This document shows positions 30,101 through 38,198 of a stretch of DNA of 64,000 nt, piece by piece. The notes beneath the pieces are model-generated. The model saw only the letters and a program-made list of their open reading frames with translations. It did no database searches and was not told where the DNA came from. This stretch comes from Bacteroidetes bacterium GWF2_38_335 (GTDB lineage Bacteria > Bacteroidota > Bacteroidia > Bacteroidales > GWF2-38-335), in contig MEOH01000002.1 of NCBI GenBank assembly GCA_001769535.1, positions 310,001 to 374,000 on the forward strand. The letters run 5' to 3'. Position 1 is the stretch's first letter; every line of letters begins with the position of its first letter. A program made the translations under genes and the position numbers.

Positions 30101-32714
30101 TGTCGGGTTATCTGAAGGCACCTATACCTGTTCCGTTTCAGATAACACAGGATGTGTAGTTATTGGGACTTATGTGGTTGAAAATGATGGCGGTGATTTT
30201 ACTGTCAGTTCAGTTATCCAGTCCGAAACCTGTACAAACTCACAGGGTCTCGTTAATATTACTGTTAGCGGTGGAATGCCTCCTTACACTTATTTATGGA
30301 GCAGCGGGCAAATGACGCAGGACATTACAAATGTCACCACAGGCAACTACACTGTTACCATAATGGATGATGTTGGATGTGATTACATTGCCGAATTTGA
30401 AGTTGGTTATCTTGATAATCCAAATCTTGGATTTGCTTCTGTAAATGATACCAATGAGTCATGCGGTAATGGAAACGGAGTGGTTTCTGTTAGTCCGGCC
30501 TACCCGGGCACTTATATTTATACTCTGAATGGAAGTTCACCTTCATCTATGACTCCATATCCAAACTGGACAGGATTGTCAGCAGGAACGTATGTTGCAT
30601 CCATCAGTGATGCCAATGGATGTATTGTGGAATCTGATATCGAATTGATTAACACAGCACCATATTCCACCTCCCTTTCACATCTATTTGATGATAATTG
30701 CGGAAACGGCGAAGGAGCTATTGATATTTCAGTTTCTCCCGCAGGTACTTATATGTTTGAATGGAGTAATGGTGAAACTTCCGAAGATATTTACAATCTG
30801 AATGGAGGTACCTATTCCTGTACAATTTCAGATGAAACAGGATGCCTCAGCTACCTGACCCAGAATATTGAAAATACGACCACCGTTGCCGGTTCCGGAA
30901 CTGCAACAGAAGAATATTGCGGAGATGCAACCGGATCAATTGACCTCACAATATCCAGCGGAACACCTCCATATACTTATACCTGGAACAACGGTGAAAC
31001 CACTGAAGATATCGGATCACTTTCTGCCGGAAATTATTCTGTCACAGCAACTGACAATACCGGATGCTCAGAAATATTCGATTTTACAGTTGCAAATAAT
31101 ACCGGAACACTTTCTGTTACAGGAACTGTTACAAATGACAACTGTTATAATGCAACAGGAGCAGTTAATCTTAACATTACAGGAGGTTCAGGGAACTATG
31201 CTTTCGGATGGAGCAATGGTGCATCAACCGAAGATATTTCAGGTCTCATCGAGGGTATTTATGAAGTAGTGGTTTTTGATCTTGACCTCAATTGCAGAGT
31301 AACTCAGCAGTATGAAGTAATCAATAACGCTCCTTTTGATGTTACTTTTACTCAGGTTACAAATATTGCCTGCGGTGAATTTAATTCAGGAGCCATCGAA
31401 ATATTCCTGTATCCATCTACCGGTTCATACACATACATCTGGAATAACGGTGCAACAACACTCAATCAAAGCGGATTGTCTGCAGGAAATTATTTTGTAA
31501 CAATTTCCAATTCAGTAGGTTGCGATGAAATACTTTCCTTTGAAGTATTATCAGAATCAAATATTGCTGCATCCTCGGTTATTACAAACGAAAACTGTAG
31601 TGACGGAACAGGCACTGTTAACCTTAGCGTAACAGGTGGAATTGCTCCATATAGTTATTCATGGAGTAACGGACAAACTACCCAGGACATCTCTTCATTG
31701 CACGCAGACACATACACCTGCACTGTAACCGATAGCGAAGGATGTATTGCCATTGAAGAAGCAATTATTACAAATGGTACTTCACTTACATCATCAACGG
31801 TTATAACCGACGAAAGCTGTGGTGACAATCAGGGTTCAATTGATCTGACAATAACCGGAGGAACAGCTCCATACGAATATGAATGGAGCAACGGGTTTAC
31901 TTCGCAAAACATTGAATCACTGGCTGAAGGTACTTATACAGTAACCATCACCGATCAAAACAATTGCGTTTTGGTTGTGGATGCCTTTGTTGATAACAAT
32001 ACCGGCACACTTGCCGTAACCGGAATTGTTGATGACGATTATTGCTACAATGCCGACGGAAGCATTACCCTTGTAATTACAGGTGGTTCGGGAGATTATG
32101 CTTTTGACTGGAGCAATGGATCTACAAACCAAAATGTGACTGGTCTGACCGAAGGAATATACACTGTAATGGTATTCGACATCGGACTAAATTGCAGACT
32201 GACAGAGGAATTCACAGTAGGAAACACCGGAAGCTTCTCTATCTCCTCCAATTTCATTACCGATGCAAGCTGCTCAACCTGTGATGACGGTGCAATAAAT
32301 ATAACCTTATCAGGTGGCGGCGGACCATTTAATTATGATTGGAGCAATGGAGGCGGAACTCAGGATATCTCAGATTTGCTTCCGGGAACTTATACCGTCA
32401 CCATTGAAAATGGTTCGGGTTGTATCATTGTTGAAACCTTTGAGGTTGGATTCCTTACAATTATTTCCGGATTTGAACAAACAAGTTCTATTACCGTTTA
32501 TCCAAACCCATCGGAAGGTCTGTTCAATATAGAGATGCCAAAAACCGCACGCTCAAATATGAAATACTCTGTAGTTGATATTTTGGGTAAGGAGGTTGTA
32601 AGCGGAACCATTTCAAATTCTGTTTTTCAATTGGATTTATCAGGAAACAAAGCCGGATTTTACCAATTGATTTTTGAAAACGGCATGACCGTCAAACTGG
32701 TCATTACACAATAA
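24168..32714 (+). CDS. Giant SprB-repeat adhesin-like protein, T9SS type A
   Basis: The largest gene here, 2848 residues. Signal MKRYFLILISGLLFYNLSLAQ. Residues 22-262 are a choice-of-anchor L domain (LTATQLAEILAG, FVFASEEYPEY-like FSYVFASEEYPEYAP, VFAFYISGPG). Residues 263-365 are Calx-beta-like. One SprB-type unit (about 366-440) precedes a P-domain (about 442-629, IRITSPTGQS and LNGTWTLSVTD). Then come 28 more SprB-type units of about 76 residues (PY(T/S)YxWSxGxTTQD, L-x-A-G-x-Y, TDxxGC), giving 29 in total. Most units carry one Cys after NE(T/I) and one in the final GC. A type A sorting domain closes the protein (ITVYPNPSEGLFNI). SprB repeats are known from the mobile gliding adhesin SprB of Flavobacterium. 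Surface adhesion is inferred; gliding is not shown. It is divergent from the three minus-strand giants. Confidence 0.93.
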   Translation: MKRYFLILISGLLFYNLSLAQLTVTGGLTATQLAEILAGPDITVSGATLTGDAVASGSFNGSLSNIGLSSGVILSTGNINQSPGPNTATNSGSDLGEPGTAQMTALAGAATEDAITLQFSFEVQSEMIQFSYVFASEEYPEYAPPNSSSYNDVFAFYISGPGITGEENIALLPGTSDVVSINNINAITNNMYYISNAGGTTVQFDAFTTELIARKDGLIPCQTYTLKLVIADAGDGVYNSAVFLQENSLIQGVVAVQTQTINSDDIALEGCVDASFDFSLEQPLTYDYTIDFTIAGSATNGIDYEFIDHSITIPAGQTAATIIIQAIQDGFAEGQESIYLIYKPEICSDFDTAQLFIDDAVPIEFSIIETNLDCYEDNSGEIFVDATGGFPPYTFHLTDESSTTTLYSTNPMTGLAAGTYSVQVYDIYGCKAEALVIGGSFDAGVTFLPDGSGVTYTSSIVISGFDPGQTLDDLSMLQQICANMEHSYLGDLQIRITSPTGQSCILKQFSGGGSTDLGEPVATGPVDGGAGSGIVDPGNGFDYCFNADPDYGTMVAESYVYQHTYVDNVGHNLTDYYLPAGSYIPYQPLSTLLGSLLNGTWTLSVTDQFALDNGYIFNWNISLISDLPDTVAVLTQPDGMDVNGFVTQAQCGGSDGAINITVNGDVPPFTYLWSNSATTEDISGIPSGSYSVTVTDNADCHQTESFILNNISSINTSKTITHITCNGGNNGAITLTTSGGTAPYTYAWSSGQTTQSVSGLVAGTYNLTITDNTGCIYLESFTINQNPPISVATVSVLNEICSSDNGLIDINPSGGTGSYAYAWSNGATTQDIIDIPYGTYSVTVTDGNGCFTTRTYSIINDVSNCSAFCFLDISSSSITNDLCGSGTGAIDITLEDVTFPYVINWSNGATTEDISNLVFGNYTVTINDANNCQLIETITVPNNTGTLDITSSNVTNETCGNDLGAIDITLSGGSLPYTYSWSNSATSQDIAGLAAGNYTINITDGSNCVLSETFTVANNTGTMNVAYDTDNDICDSGQGSITQTVTGAFGSVSYHWSTGPTTASLVNLHAGTYICTITDAAGCNTIETYYITNSPGTMHLSSTVVTNETCNNNSGAINLTIAGGGGGYTYNWSTGATTEDVSGLNEGIYHCTITDINSCFVHTGYIYVFNDAGNLAVENQFITDEICNNQHGAANVNITGGTTPYVYHWSNGSTAQDLLNVHDGNYTLTVTDANGCITEHMVEILNTPGDLEILAALVTNEICGNSQGDINITLDGGTTPYSYIWSSGQTSQDLINVAEGTYSCTISDVNGCVVNYTGTIENNASTLATSTVITSEICSNSTGSIDLTLTGGASPYTYLWSSGQTTQDISGLSGGVYSCEITDNSGCHINTGIINIYNNPGTLNATAVSTDETCSNDAGSINVTTTGGATPYSYIWTGGATTEDLSGLSAGTYYCTITDINGCEVIISKIITNTPGTLAISNALVSNETCNDNLGAIDLTISGGTSPYTYLWSNAQTTQDMVSLNEGNYTCTVSDANGCQVISSVYTVANNPGSLALTDIIITDENCSNGLGRVNITISGGVTPITYLWSNSAITQDIIGLHSGNYACTVTDATGCKLFINATVGNNSGTLNVNNSVVTNEACNNNAGAIDISVQGGTIPYTYLWNYGQTTQDISGLSEGNFEVQITDDNGCIITFVTEILNLGSDLDITSVSISDEMCGNNAGAINITTVGGNTPYSYIWSNGNIFEDVSGVAAGNYNVTITDNNGCTVTDGFTINENNGTLNLISVNAVDESCGEVNGSIDVTFSGGFAPVTYLWNTGAVTQDLTGIPAGNYIITITDTYGCNINASETIVNLSGGFEISNSVAVNESCADEAGSIDLTITGGLPPYSYTWNTGAVTEDLSGLSAGTYNCTVTDANLCSILFEETIINQTTGIAISNSVTQNETCGNNVGFIDQTISGGTTPYSYNWSSGQVTQDLVGLSEGTYTCSVSDNTGCVVIGTYVVENDGGDFTVSSVIQSETCTNSQGLVNITVSGGMPPYTYLWSSGQMTQDITNVTTGNYTVTIMDDVGCDYIAEFEVGYLDNPNLGFASVNDTNESCGNGNGVVSVSPAYPGTYIYTLNGSSPSSMTPYPNWTGLSAGTYVASISDANGCIVESDIELINTAPYSTSLSHLFDDNCGNGEGAIDISVSPAGTYMFEWSNGETSEDIYNLNGGTYSCTISDETGCLSYLTQNIENTTTVAGSGTATEEYCGDATGSIDLTISSGTPPYTYTWNNGETTEDIGSLSAGNYSVTATDNTGCSEIFDFTVANNTGTLSVTGTVTNDNCYNATGAVNLNITGGSGNYAFGWSNGASTEDISGLIEGIYEVVVFDLDLNCRVTQQYEVINNAPFDVTFTQVTNIACGEFNSGAIEIFLYPSTGSYTYIWNNGATTLNQSGLSAGNYFVTISNSVGCDEILSFEVLSESNIAASSVITNENCSDGTGTVNLSVTGGIAPYSYSWSNGQTTQDISSLHADTYTCTVTDSEGCIAIEEAIITNGTSLTSSTVITDESCGDNQGSIDLTITGGTAPYEYEWSNGFTSQNIESLAEGTYTVTITDQNNCVLVVDAFVDNNTGTLAVTGIVDDDYCYNADGSITLVITGGSGDYAFDWSNGSTNQNVTGLTEGIYTVMVFDIGLNCRLTEEFTVGNTGSFSISSNFITDASCSTCDDGAINITLSGGGGPFNYDWSNGGGTQDISDLLPGTYTVTIENGSGCIIVETFEVGFLTIISGFEQTSSITVYPNPSEGLFNIEMPKTARSNMKYSVVDILGKEVVSGTISNSVFQLDLSGNKAGFYQLIFENGMTVKLVITQ
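25491..26055 (+). other. P-domain inserted between SprB repeat 1 and 2
   Basis: The segment codes for a proprotein-convertase P-domain-like beta sandwich (GDLQIRITSPTGQSCIL and GTWTLSVTDQF) embedded in the SprB array. No subtilisin-type catalytic domain accompanies it. Confidence 0.75.
26060..32465 (+). repeat. Array of 28 SprB-type repeats (~76 residues each)
   Basis: In-frame units of roughly 230 bases, recognisable by the TGGAGC/TGGAAT codons of the WS/WN motif and by the TGC/TGT codons near each end. DNA divergence between units is substantial, unlike the near-identical repeats of the 18032-23917 gene. Confidence 0.88.
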
Positions 32715-32721
32715 TAAATAT

Positions 32722-32754
32722 AAAATGCCTGTGAAATTCACAGGCATTTTTTTT
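32722..32754 (+). terminator. Intrinsic terminator of the SprB-repeat gene
   Basis: AAAATGCCTGTGA, a three-base loop and TCACAGGCATTTT are followed by TTTT. The stem starts 8 bases after the stop codon. Confidence 0.9.
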
Positions 32755-32831
32755 GTAAAACATTTTTAAAGCATTCACTTCTTCAGACTTTTTAATTTAC
32801 TTTGTCTTAATATTAAAATCTGATATTTTAT

Positions 32832-34727
32832 ATGAAAGCAACTTTTTCAAAAAAAATCCGCTACAAATTTGATAATTTGATGAGTAAAGGTCCGGGTGCC
32901 ATGATTGGACTATTGGGCATACTGTCAATACTGGTTGTAATTGTTGCAGCAACAATTATCACATTGTTTTCTGTTGCTCCCGAAGGCGGCGAGCCCATGG
33001 GCTTTTTTGAAAGCATCTGGCAAAGTCTGATGCGCACCATGGACTCCGGAACAGTTGCCGGAGATGCAGGATGGAACTTCAGAATTCTGGCATTCATCGT
33101 TACCCTTGGTGGGATTTTCATTTTGTCAACACTTATCGGGGTTCTGTCATCAGGTATCCAAAACAAACTCGACAGCTTAAGAAAAGGACGCAGTCTGGTT
33201 ATTGAAAAAGATCACACCCTGATTTTGGGATGGTCATCAAAGGTTTTTACCATTATTTCAGAACTGATAATAGCCAATGAGAATCAAAAAAAACCAAGAA
33301 TTGTGATTTTAGCCGACAAAGATAAGGTTGAAATGGAAGATGAACTGAGAGATAAAATTTCAAATTTCAAAAATACCAGGGTTATCTGCAGAAGAGGAAA
33401 TCCCGGTGACATGGCCGATCTGGCAATTGGAAACCCCCAGGCTTCGAGATCCATCATTATACTGGCTCATGAGCATGGCAATTCTGATCCTGAAATCATT
33501 AAAACCATTCTTGCCATCACCAATAACCCCGACCGAAGAGAAGAACCCTACCATATTGTAGCTGAAATTAACGAGGAAAAAAATCTTGAGGTTGCAAGAA
33601 TGGTTGGAAAAGATGAGGTAGAACTTATACTTACCGATGACATAATTGCCCGAATAATGGTTCAGACTTCACGTCAGAGTGGACTCAGCATTGTTTATAC
33701 CGAACTGATGGACTTTGACGGTGCAGAAATATATTTTAATGAAGAACAAAAACTTATCGGAAAGAAATTCAGCGACTCCCTTTTCGCCTATGAAGATTCA
33801 ACCGTGATCGGACTTAAATATGCTGACGGCAGGGTGCAGATTAACCCACCCATGGATTACATTATTTCACAGGGCGATGAAATCATTGCCATTACCGAGG
33901 ATGATGACACATTGGTGGTAAATGAGAAAAAACAATTCACTATTAATGAAGAGTCAATTTGCAACAGTCATATAATAGAGGCTGAACCCGAAAAAATCTT
34001 GCTGCTTGGATGGAATAAAAGAGCCAATATTATCGTAAAAGAAATGGATAACTATGTTGGCAATGGTTCATACATGAAAATTGTTTCATCCTATGACAAT
34101 TGCAGAAATGAAATCGAGAAACTTTCAGTAAGATTAAAAAACATCCGGCTGGAATTTCAGCATGACGATACCAGCTCAAGAGAAGTTATTGACAGTTTGA
34201 ATGTTATAGACTTTACCTCAGTTCAGGTTCTTTGCTACGTCGATGAATTGAGCTTACAGGAAGCTGATTCCCAAACACTGATTTCGCTGCTTCATTTAAG
34301 AAGAATCTGTGAAGAATCAGGGAAAGATCTTAAAATTGTCAGTGAGATGCTTGACCTTAGAAACCGCGACCTTGCCGTTGTCACAAAAGCCGATGATTTT
34401 ATTGTCAGCGATAAACTCATCAGTTTACTCATGTCACAGGTCTCAGAAAACAAATCGCTGATGGCTGTTTTCAATGATCTGTTTGATGCTGATGGCAGTG
34501 AAATTTATCTTAAGCCGGTTACTGATTATGTTTCCCCCGGTGTATCCCTGAACTTTTACACACTTCTTGAAAGTGCCCGCAGAAAAGGTGAAGTAGCAAT
34601 TGGTTACAGGATTAACAAAGATGCCTACGATGCTTCCAAAGCATTTGGAGTTACTGTAAACCCTGTAAAATCAAATGTGGTTACGTTTACTGAGCATGAC
34701 AGGGTAATTGTAATAGCAGAAGATTAG
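32832..34727 (+). CDS. CASTOR/POLLUX-like ion channel with RCK domains
   Basis: A membrane protein of 631 residues related to the CASTOR/POLLUX/DMI1 group of RCK-gated cation channels. The N-terminus has a TM helix (about 21-46, AMIGLLGILSILVVIVAATIITLF), a short pore-like region (FFESIWQSLMRTMDSG) and a second TM helix (about 84-110, ILAFIVTLGGIFILSTLIG). Two tandem RCK/TrkA-N-like regions follow: HTLILGWSSKVFTIISEL (about 131-360) and EKILLLGWNKRANIIVKEM (about 378-631). The GWSxK and GWNxR motifs are typical of the family. Ion selectivity is not evident. It ends 8 bases from the convergent pgeF stop. Confidence 0.85.
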   Translation: MKATFSKKIRYKFDNLMSKGPGAMIGLLGILSILVVIVAATIITLFSVAPEGGEPMGFFESIWQSLMRTMDSGTVAGDAGWNFRILAFIVTLGGIFILSTLIGVLSSGIQNKLDSLRKGRSLVIEKDHTLILGWSSKVFTIISELIIANENQKKPRIVILADKDKVEMEDELRDKISNFKNTRVICRRGNPGDMADLAIGNPQASRSIIILAHEHGNSDPEIIKTILAITNNPDRREEPYHIVAEINEEKNLEVARMVGKDEVELILTDDIIARIMVQTSRQSGLSIVYTELMDFDGAEIYFNEEQKLIGKKFSDSLFAYEDSTVIGLKYADGRVQINPPMDYIISQGDEIIAITEDDDTLVVNEKKQFTINEESICNSHIIEAEPEKILLLGWNKRANIIVKEMDNYVGNGSYMKIVSSYDNCRNEIEKLSVRLKNIRLEFQHDDTSSREVIDSLNVIDFTSVQVLCYVDELSLQEADSQTLISLLHLRRICEESGKDLKIVSEMLDLRNRDLAVVTKADDFIVSDKLISLLMSQVSENKSLMAVFNDLFDADGSEIYLKPVTDYVSPGVSLNFYTLLESARRKGEVAIGYRINKDAYDASKAFGVTVNPVKSNVVTFTEHDRVIVIAED

Positions 34728-34735
34728 AAAATCAA

Positions 34736-35521
34736 TTACTTGATCATGATACCGGCTGCAAACCTGCCTGTTTTTCCTCCGGATTTGCGGTGAGAAAAAA
34801 AATCATTGTCATTGGAATAATTGCATATTCCTGAAATTTCAATGTTTTTGCTCAGCACTCCGGCCTCAGCCAGAACAGACCTGTTGGCCTCCCAAAGATC
34901 AAAATATGTTTTATCGTTTTTTCTGATGATAAATGGATTTTGACTGCCAAAAGATTCACGGGCTTTTTCAATCACCTCTGCTCCTACTTCATAGACTTCC
35001 GGACCAATTGACGGACCAACCGCAACTTTAATATCCGACGGTTTACATGAATAAAGAAGCTCCATTGCCTCTATCACATTGGCGGCGATTTTTTTTACTG
35101 TACCTTTCCATCCGGCATGAGCTACTCCCACTGCTTTTCCCACAGGATCAAAAAAAAGTATTGGTACACAATCTGCCCCTTTAACGCAAAGGCACAAACC
35201 CGGTTTATTGGTAATCATGGAATCGGTTTCGCAAATCTCACTGCCATGATAAGGTTTATCAACAACTGTAACAATATCACTGTGAATCTGCTTCTGAAAA
35301 ATAAGACAATCCTGATTAACCCCAACTGCATCTGCAAGAATTTTCCTGTTGTTTTCGACGTTTTGGTGATCATCACCAGAATTAAACCCAAGATTAAAAC
35401 TTTCCCAGGCGCCTGAACTGACTCCGCCCCTGCGGGTGGTCACAAAGTGAAACACATCAGAAAATGAGTCAAGATTATTGAAATGTAAAAGTGGTACAGA
35501 TCCGTAATTACGGGTAATCAT
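34736..35521 (-). CDS. pgeF: Peptidoglycan editing factor PgeF (YfiH/DUF152, laccase-domain)
   Basis: A cytoplasmic hydrolase of 261 residues that in E. coli removes wrongly incorporated serine from UDP-MurNAc peptides; other members act as purine-nucleoside enzymes. Signature residues are present: FVTTRRGGVSSG, IFQKQIHSDIV, the metal-site motif in KGADCVPILF (Cys) and VGVAHAGWKGTVKKI (His), then VGPSIGPEVYEVG and ISGICNYSNDNDFFSHRKSG near the end. The length is normal. It lies 11 bases downstream of the CAP/OmpA-like gene, so the two are probably co-transcribed, both acting on the envelope. Confidence 0.92.
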   Translation of the reverse strand: MITRNYGSVPLLHFNNLDSFSDVFHFVTTRRGGVSSGAWESFNLGFNSGDDHQNVENNRKILADAVGVNQDCLIFQKQIHSDIVTVVDKPYHGSEICETDSMITNKPGLCLCVKGADCVPILFFDPVGKAVGVAHAGWKGTVKKIAANVIEAMELLYSCKPSDIKVAVGPSIGPEVYEVGAEVIEKARESFGSQNPFIIRKNDKTYFDLWEANRSVLAEAGVLSKNIEISGICNYSNDNDFFSHRKSGGKTGRFAAGIMIK

Positions 35522-35532
35522 TTCAGGATTTA

Positions 35533-37974
35533 TTAATCAGTTGATTTGCACTTTTTACAATACATCTCTTTGACTTTTTCATTTTCAAAAACCTGGAAAG
35601 TCAGTTTTCCTTTGTTGATGAGGTTGCAGAACCTTTCGGGGTTTTGTTCAATCGCCTTGGTCACAGCTTTGGTAAATGTCGAAGTGTAAAGCTTTTCTTC
35701 TGTTTTGGTACATAGTGAGATGTAGGCAAAAACCAGCTCTTCAAATACATACTTGCCATTTACAAAAGGTTCAAGCAAACGGGCAGCAAATTCATAATCG
35801 TTATTGCCCATGAACACATAAGCCAGTTTCAGGGAGTTCTGCCAGTTTGATTCTTTAATGTCAACAATGGTTTTGATGCGTTCCATACTTTCGGCAAATA
35901 ATGGTCCGGGATCATCCAGCGTATCAAGTGTTTTTATTATGGTCATCTGATATTCGAGGTTCAGCATATCAATGGTTTTCTTCGACAGCGCTTTGTTGTA
36001 CATTCCATCAATAATTTCCTGTATTTTTCTTACATGCTCCTCGTCGCCCAGCGGAGCATAAATAAAGTTGCAGTATAAGTTATTGAACAGGATGTATTGA
36101 TTTGATGGATCAAGCTGGTTAAGATTTTCAACCCTTGAGCAACAGTCCTCATCCACATCACCATTATTCACAAACTGCTCGAGCCACAGTTTATTCATTG
36201 CCAATCCGGCTGTCGCCTGACTTTCCGGAATTTCCATTTCAAATACAGCCTCTTTAGTGTATTTTTTTGCAACAACCTGTTTGAACAGATATTTCTGTAC
36301 CCTAAGTGCCTCAATATAATCACCCTTTTTCACAGCATCATTAAACATTTTCACTACATATGCCTGCTCTTTATCTCCGTCTATATCATAAGTGATTTTC
36401 ATGTCAATTTTGGCATAGCGGTGGTTTTTAAGGATGTTTTCAAGCTTTTTATCCAGACTGTTTTCACGGATATTTTTCTGAGCTTCTTCCATGGTCATTC
36501 CGGCAAGATTGCTGAACTCTGTTCCGGCCACATCTCTCTTAAATTCTTCCCAGTTATCAGCAGTAGTAACATTTGAAATAATTTTGTCTTTATGTTTGGC
36601 CTGCAATGCATTTTTTATACTTTCTGCACGTTTCAACTGGAGGCTTCTATTGATTTCATCGGTACCCTCGATGGAGGAATAAGCGGAAATATTCAGCTCA
36701 TTAATAATAAACTCAGGTTCCTTTAGCGCTTTGATAAAAGGATCAATATCTTCCTGTTTATACACAGATTTTCCCTTTTCAAAAGGAATTTTAAAGCTGA
36801 GCGTGGATTTTGTTGCCCGGGGAGAATATTCCTCGGTTCCCGGAGGATTTACAGTATCAGCCAAAAGCTCCAAAAGGTTATTATACTCAACGCCACCTGC
36901 TTCAATATATGAAGGAGGAATGTTTTTACAGACATATTTATCCTTGATAAAAACAAGGTTCATTTCATACTGGTCTTTATCAAGTTTTGCAATCGCAGCA
37001 GGTAATTTACCAATTAGCACATCCACATTCTTTTTTCTTTCCTTATCACCAACAACAAGGTTTTTCTTAAGCATTTTCGATGACCAGATTCTTTTAACCA
37101 TAACACCCTTGTTCACCAGATTGTTGTCAACAATATTGGATCCAACACAGGGATATTGGTCGCGCTGTACAATATCAACTCCGATTCCATCCTTTGAATC
37201 TTTCAGTATTTTTTGAATTTCTTTATATTTGTCTGATTTGAAATAAACCTTGTCATCTTTCACATACAGACCCTTTTGCAGTTCAGCCAGCATTTTGTTT
37301 TTATCGTATTTTTTACAGGCTTTTTCATCATAAGGGAACAATCCATATCTCTTTTTGGAAAAAGGAATATCCAATTCGTTTTTGCGGGCAGCTCCTTCGT
37401 TAAAAGAACTGTAGTCGCCAAACACCATAGAATAATACAGTTTTTTACCAGATGGATCAATGGCGGCGCCAATTCCTGCAAATATCCAGAGCTGATTAAA
37501 AGCAACATCCATTTTCTTTTGATTTGTCATGATTTTCACCACAATATCCTCGGCCACCTGCTGGTAATTTTTATAAACAGACCCATCCTTCACATTGGTT
37601 TTGTCAATCATTTCAAAAGCATTTTTCGATCCTCCATAATAAATTGACCTTTTTCCGGTATCTTTTTTCTTTGATCCTGACTGTAAAATAGTAACGTTGT
37701 CGATCTGTGCACAATATTGAGCCTGATCTTCCGCAGCAAAAGTCAGAAACTGGAGTGAAGACAAGGTATCCACACCCTGCTTTTCTCGTTGCAGGTTCAG
37801 TTCCAAAAGCAGAACTTCGGCTAAACGGGCAGACTGAAAATCGTTAAAATCGATGATTTGAAAATACTCGGTTTTATATTTTGACGAGTCAATTCCCTGT
37901 GCGTTCAATCCGGAGAATTCCAAAAGCAATACAATGAAAGCTAATGATTTAACAAAAATAATTATTCTTTTCAT
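35533..37974 (-). CDS. Secreted CAP-domain / OmpA-like multidomain protein
   Basis: A protein of 813 residues with signal peptide MKRIIIFVKSLAFIVLLLEFSGLNAQ. Residues about 45-190 look like a CAP/SCP domain (LLLELNLQREKQGVDTL, LTFAAEDQAQYCAQ, NQLWIFAGIGAAIDPSGKKLYYSMVFG). About 215-385 has no recognisable family. About 395-475 resembles an OmpA-type peptidoglycan-binding fold (IPFEKGKSVYKQEDIDPFIKALK, LNISAYSSIEGTDEINRSLQLKRAESIKNAL), though the usual GHTD-x-G motif is altered to AYSSIEG. The C-terminal third is helical and TPR-like and ends in CKKCKSTD. The protein is probably periplasmic or outer-membrane associated. Function is unknown. It is followed closely by pgeF. Confidence 0.75.
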   Translation of the reverse strand: MKRIIIFVKSLAFIVLLLEFSGLNAQGIDSSKYKTEYFQIIDFNDFQSARLAEVLLLELNLQREKQGVDTLSSLQFLTFAAEDQAQYCAQIDNVTILQSGSKKKDTGKRSIYYGGSKNAFEMIDKTNVKDGSVYKNYQQVAEDIVVKIMTNQKKMDVAFNQLWIFAGIGAAIDPSGKKLYYSMVFGDYSSFNEGAARKNELDIPFSKKRYGLFPYDEKACKKYDKNKMLAELQKGLYVKDDKVYFKSDKYKEIQKILKDSKDGIGVDIVQRDQYPCVGSNIVDNNLVNKGVMVKRIWSSKMLKKNLVVGDKERKKNVDVLIGKLPAAIAKLDKDQYEMNLVFIKDKYVCKNIPPSYIEAGGVEYNNLLELLADTVNPPGTEEYSPRATKSTLSFKIPFEKGKSVYKQEDIDPFIKALKEPEFIINELNISAYSSIEGTDEINRSLQLKRAESIKNALQAKHKDKIISNVTTADNWEEFKRDVAGTEFSNLAGMTMEEAQKNIRENSLDKKLENILKNHRYAKIDMKITYDIDGDKEQAYVVKMFNDAVKKGDYIEALRVQKYLFKQVVAKKYTKEAVFEMEIPESQATAGLAMNKLWLEQFVNNGDVDEDCCSRVENLNQLDPSNQYILFNNLYCNFIYAPLGDEEHVRKIQEIIDGMYNKALSKKTIDMLNLEYQMTIIKTLDTLDDPGPLFAESMERIKTIVDIKESNWQNSLKLAYVFMGNNDYEFAARLLEPFVNGKYVFEELVFAYISLCTKTEEKLYTSTFTKAVTKAIEQNPERFCNLINKGKLTFQVFENEKVKEMYCKKCKSTD

Positions 37975-38169
37975 TTCCGAAAAATGCTTAATTTTATTTG
38001 GTACAAAGTAGTGATTTTATCAATATTAAAAAAGGTTTTTTTGATCAAGTTGGCTCACTGTTAAAAACTTTCGGAAAGTGTCTAAATCCCACTGATGAAG
38101 AATTTTAAATTCAGCCGGTTACAGATGTTAAAGTTTTGTTAATCATTTCCTATGAGTAAAGGGATTGAC

Positions 38170-38177
38170 TATTTTTG
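38170..38177 (+). promoter_or_regulatory. Possible -7 box of histidine kinase gene
   Basis: TATTTTTG matches the TAnnTTTG consensus and lies 21 bases before the TTG start of the kinase gene. No TTG at the expected -33 spacing is seen. Confidence 0.4.
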
Positions 38178-38198
38178 TAGTGCACAAAATAAAGTACG

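Noticed and set aside
30868-31269. Second-frame open stretch within the SprB array
   Set aside because: A shadow of repeat DNA; composition (Leu/Gln/Pro-rich) is typical of out-of-frame reading.
26060-32465. Regular repeats considered as a CRISPR array
   Set aside because: The period is ~230 bases, the repeats are protein-coding in one continuous frame and diverge from one another. No cas genes are present.
32800-32831. TACTTTG just upstream of the channel gene as a -7 box
   Set aside because: One base short of TAnnTTTG and no TTG at the right spacing.
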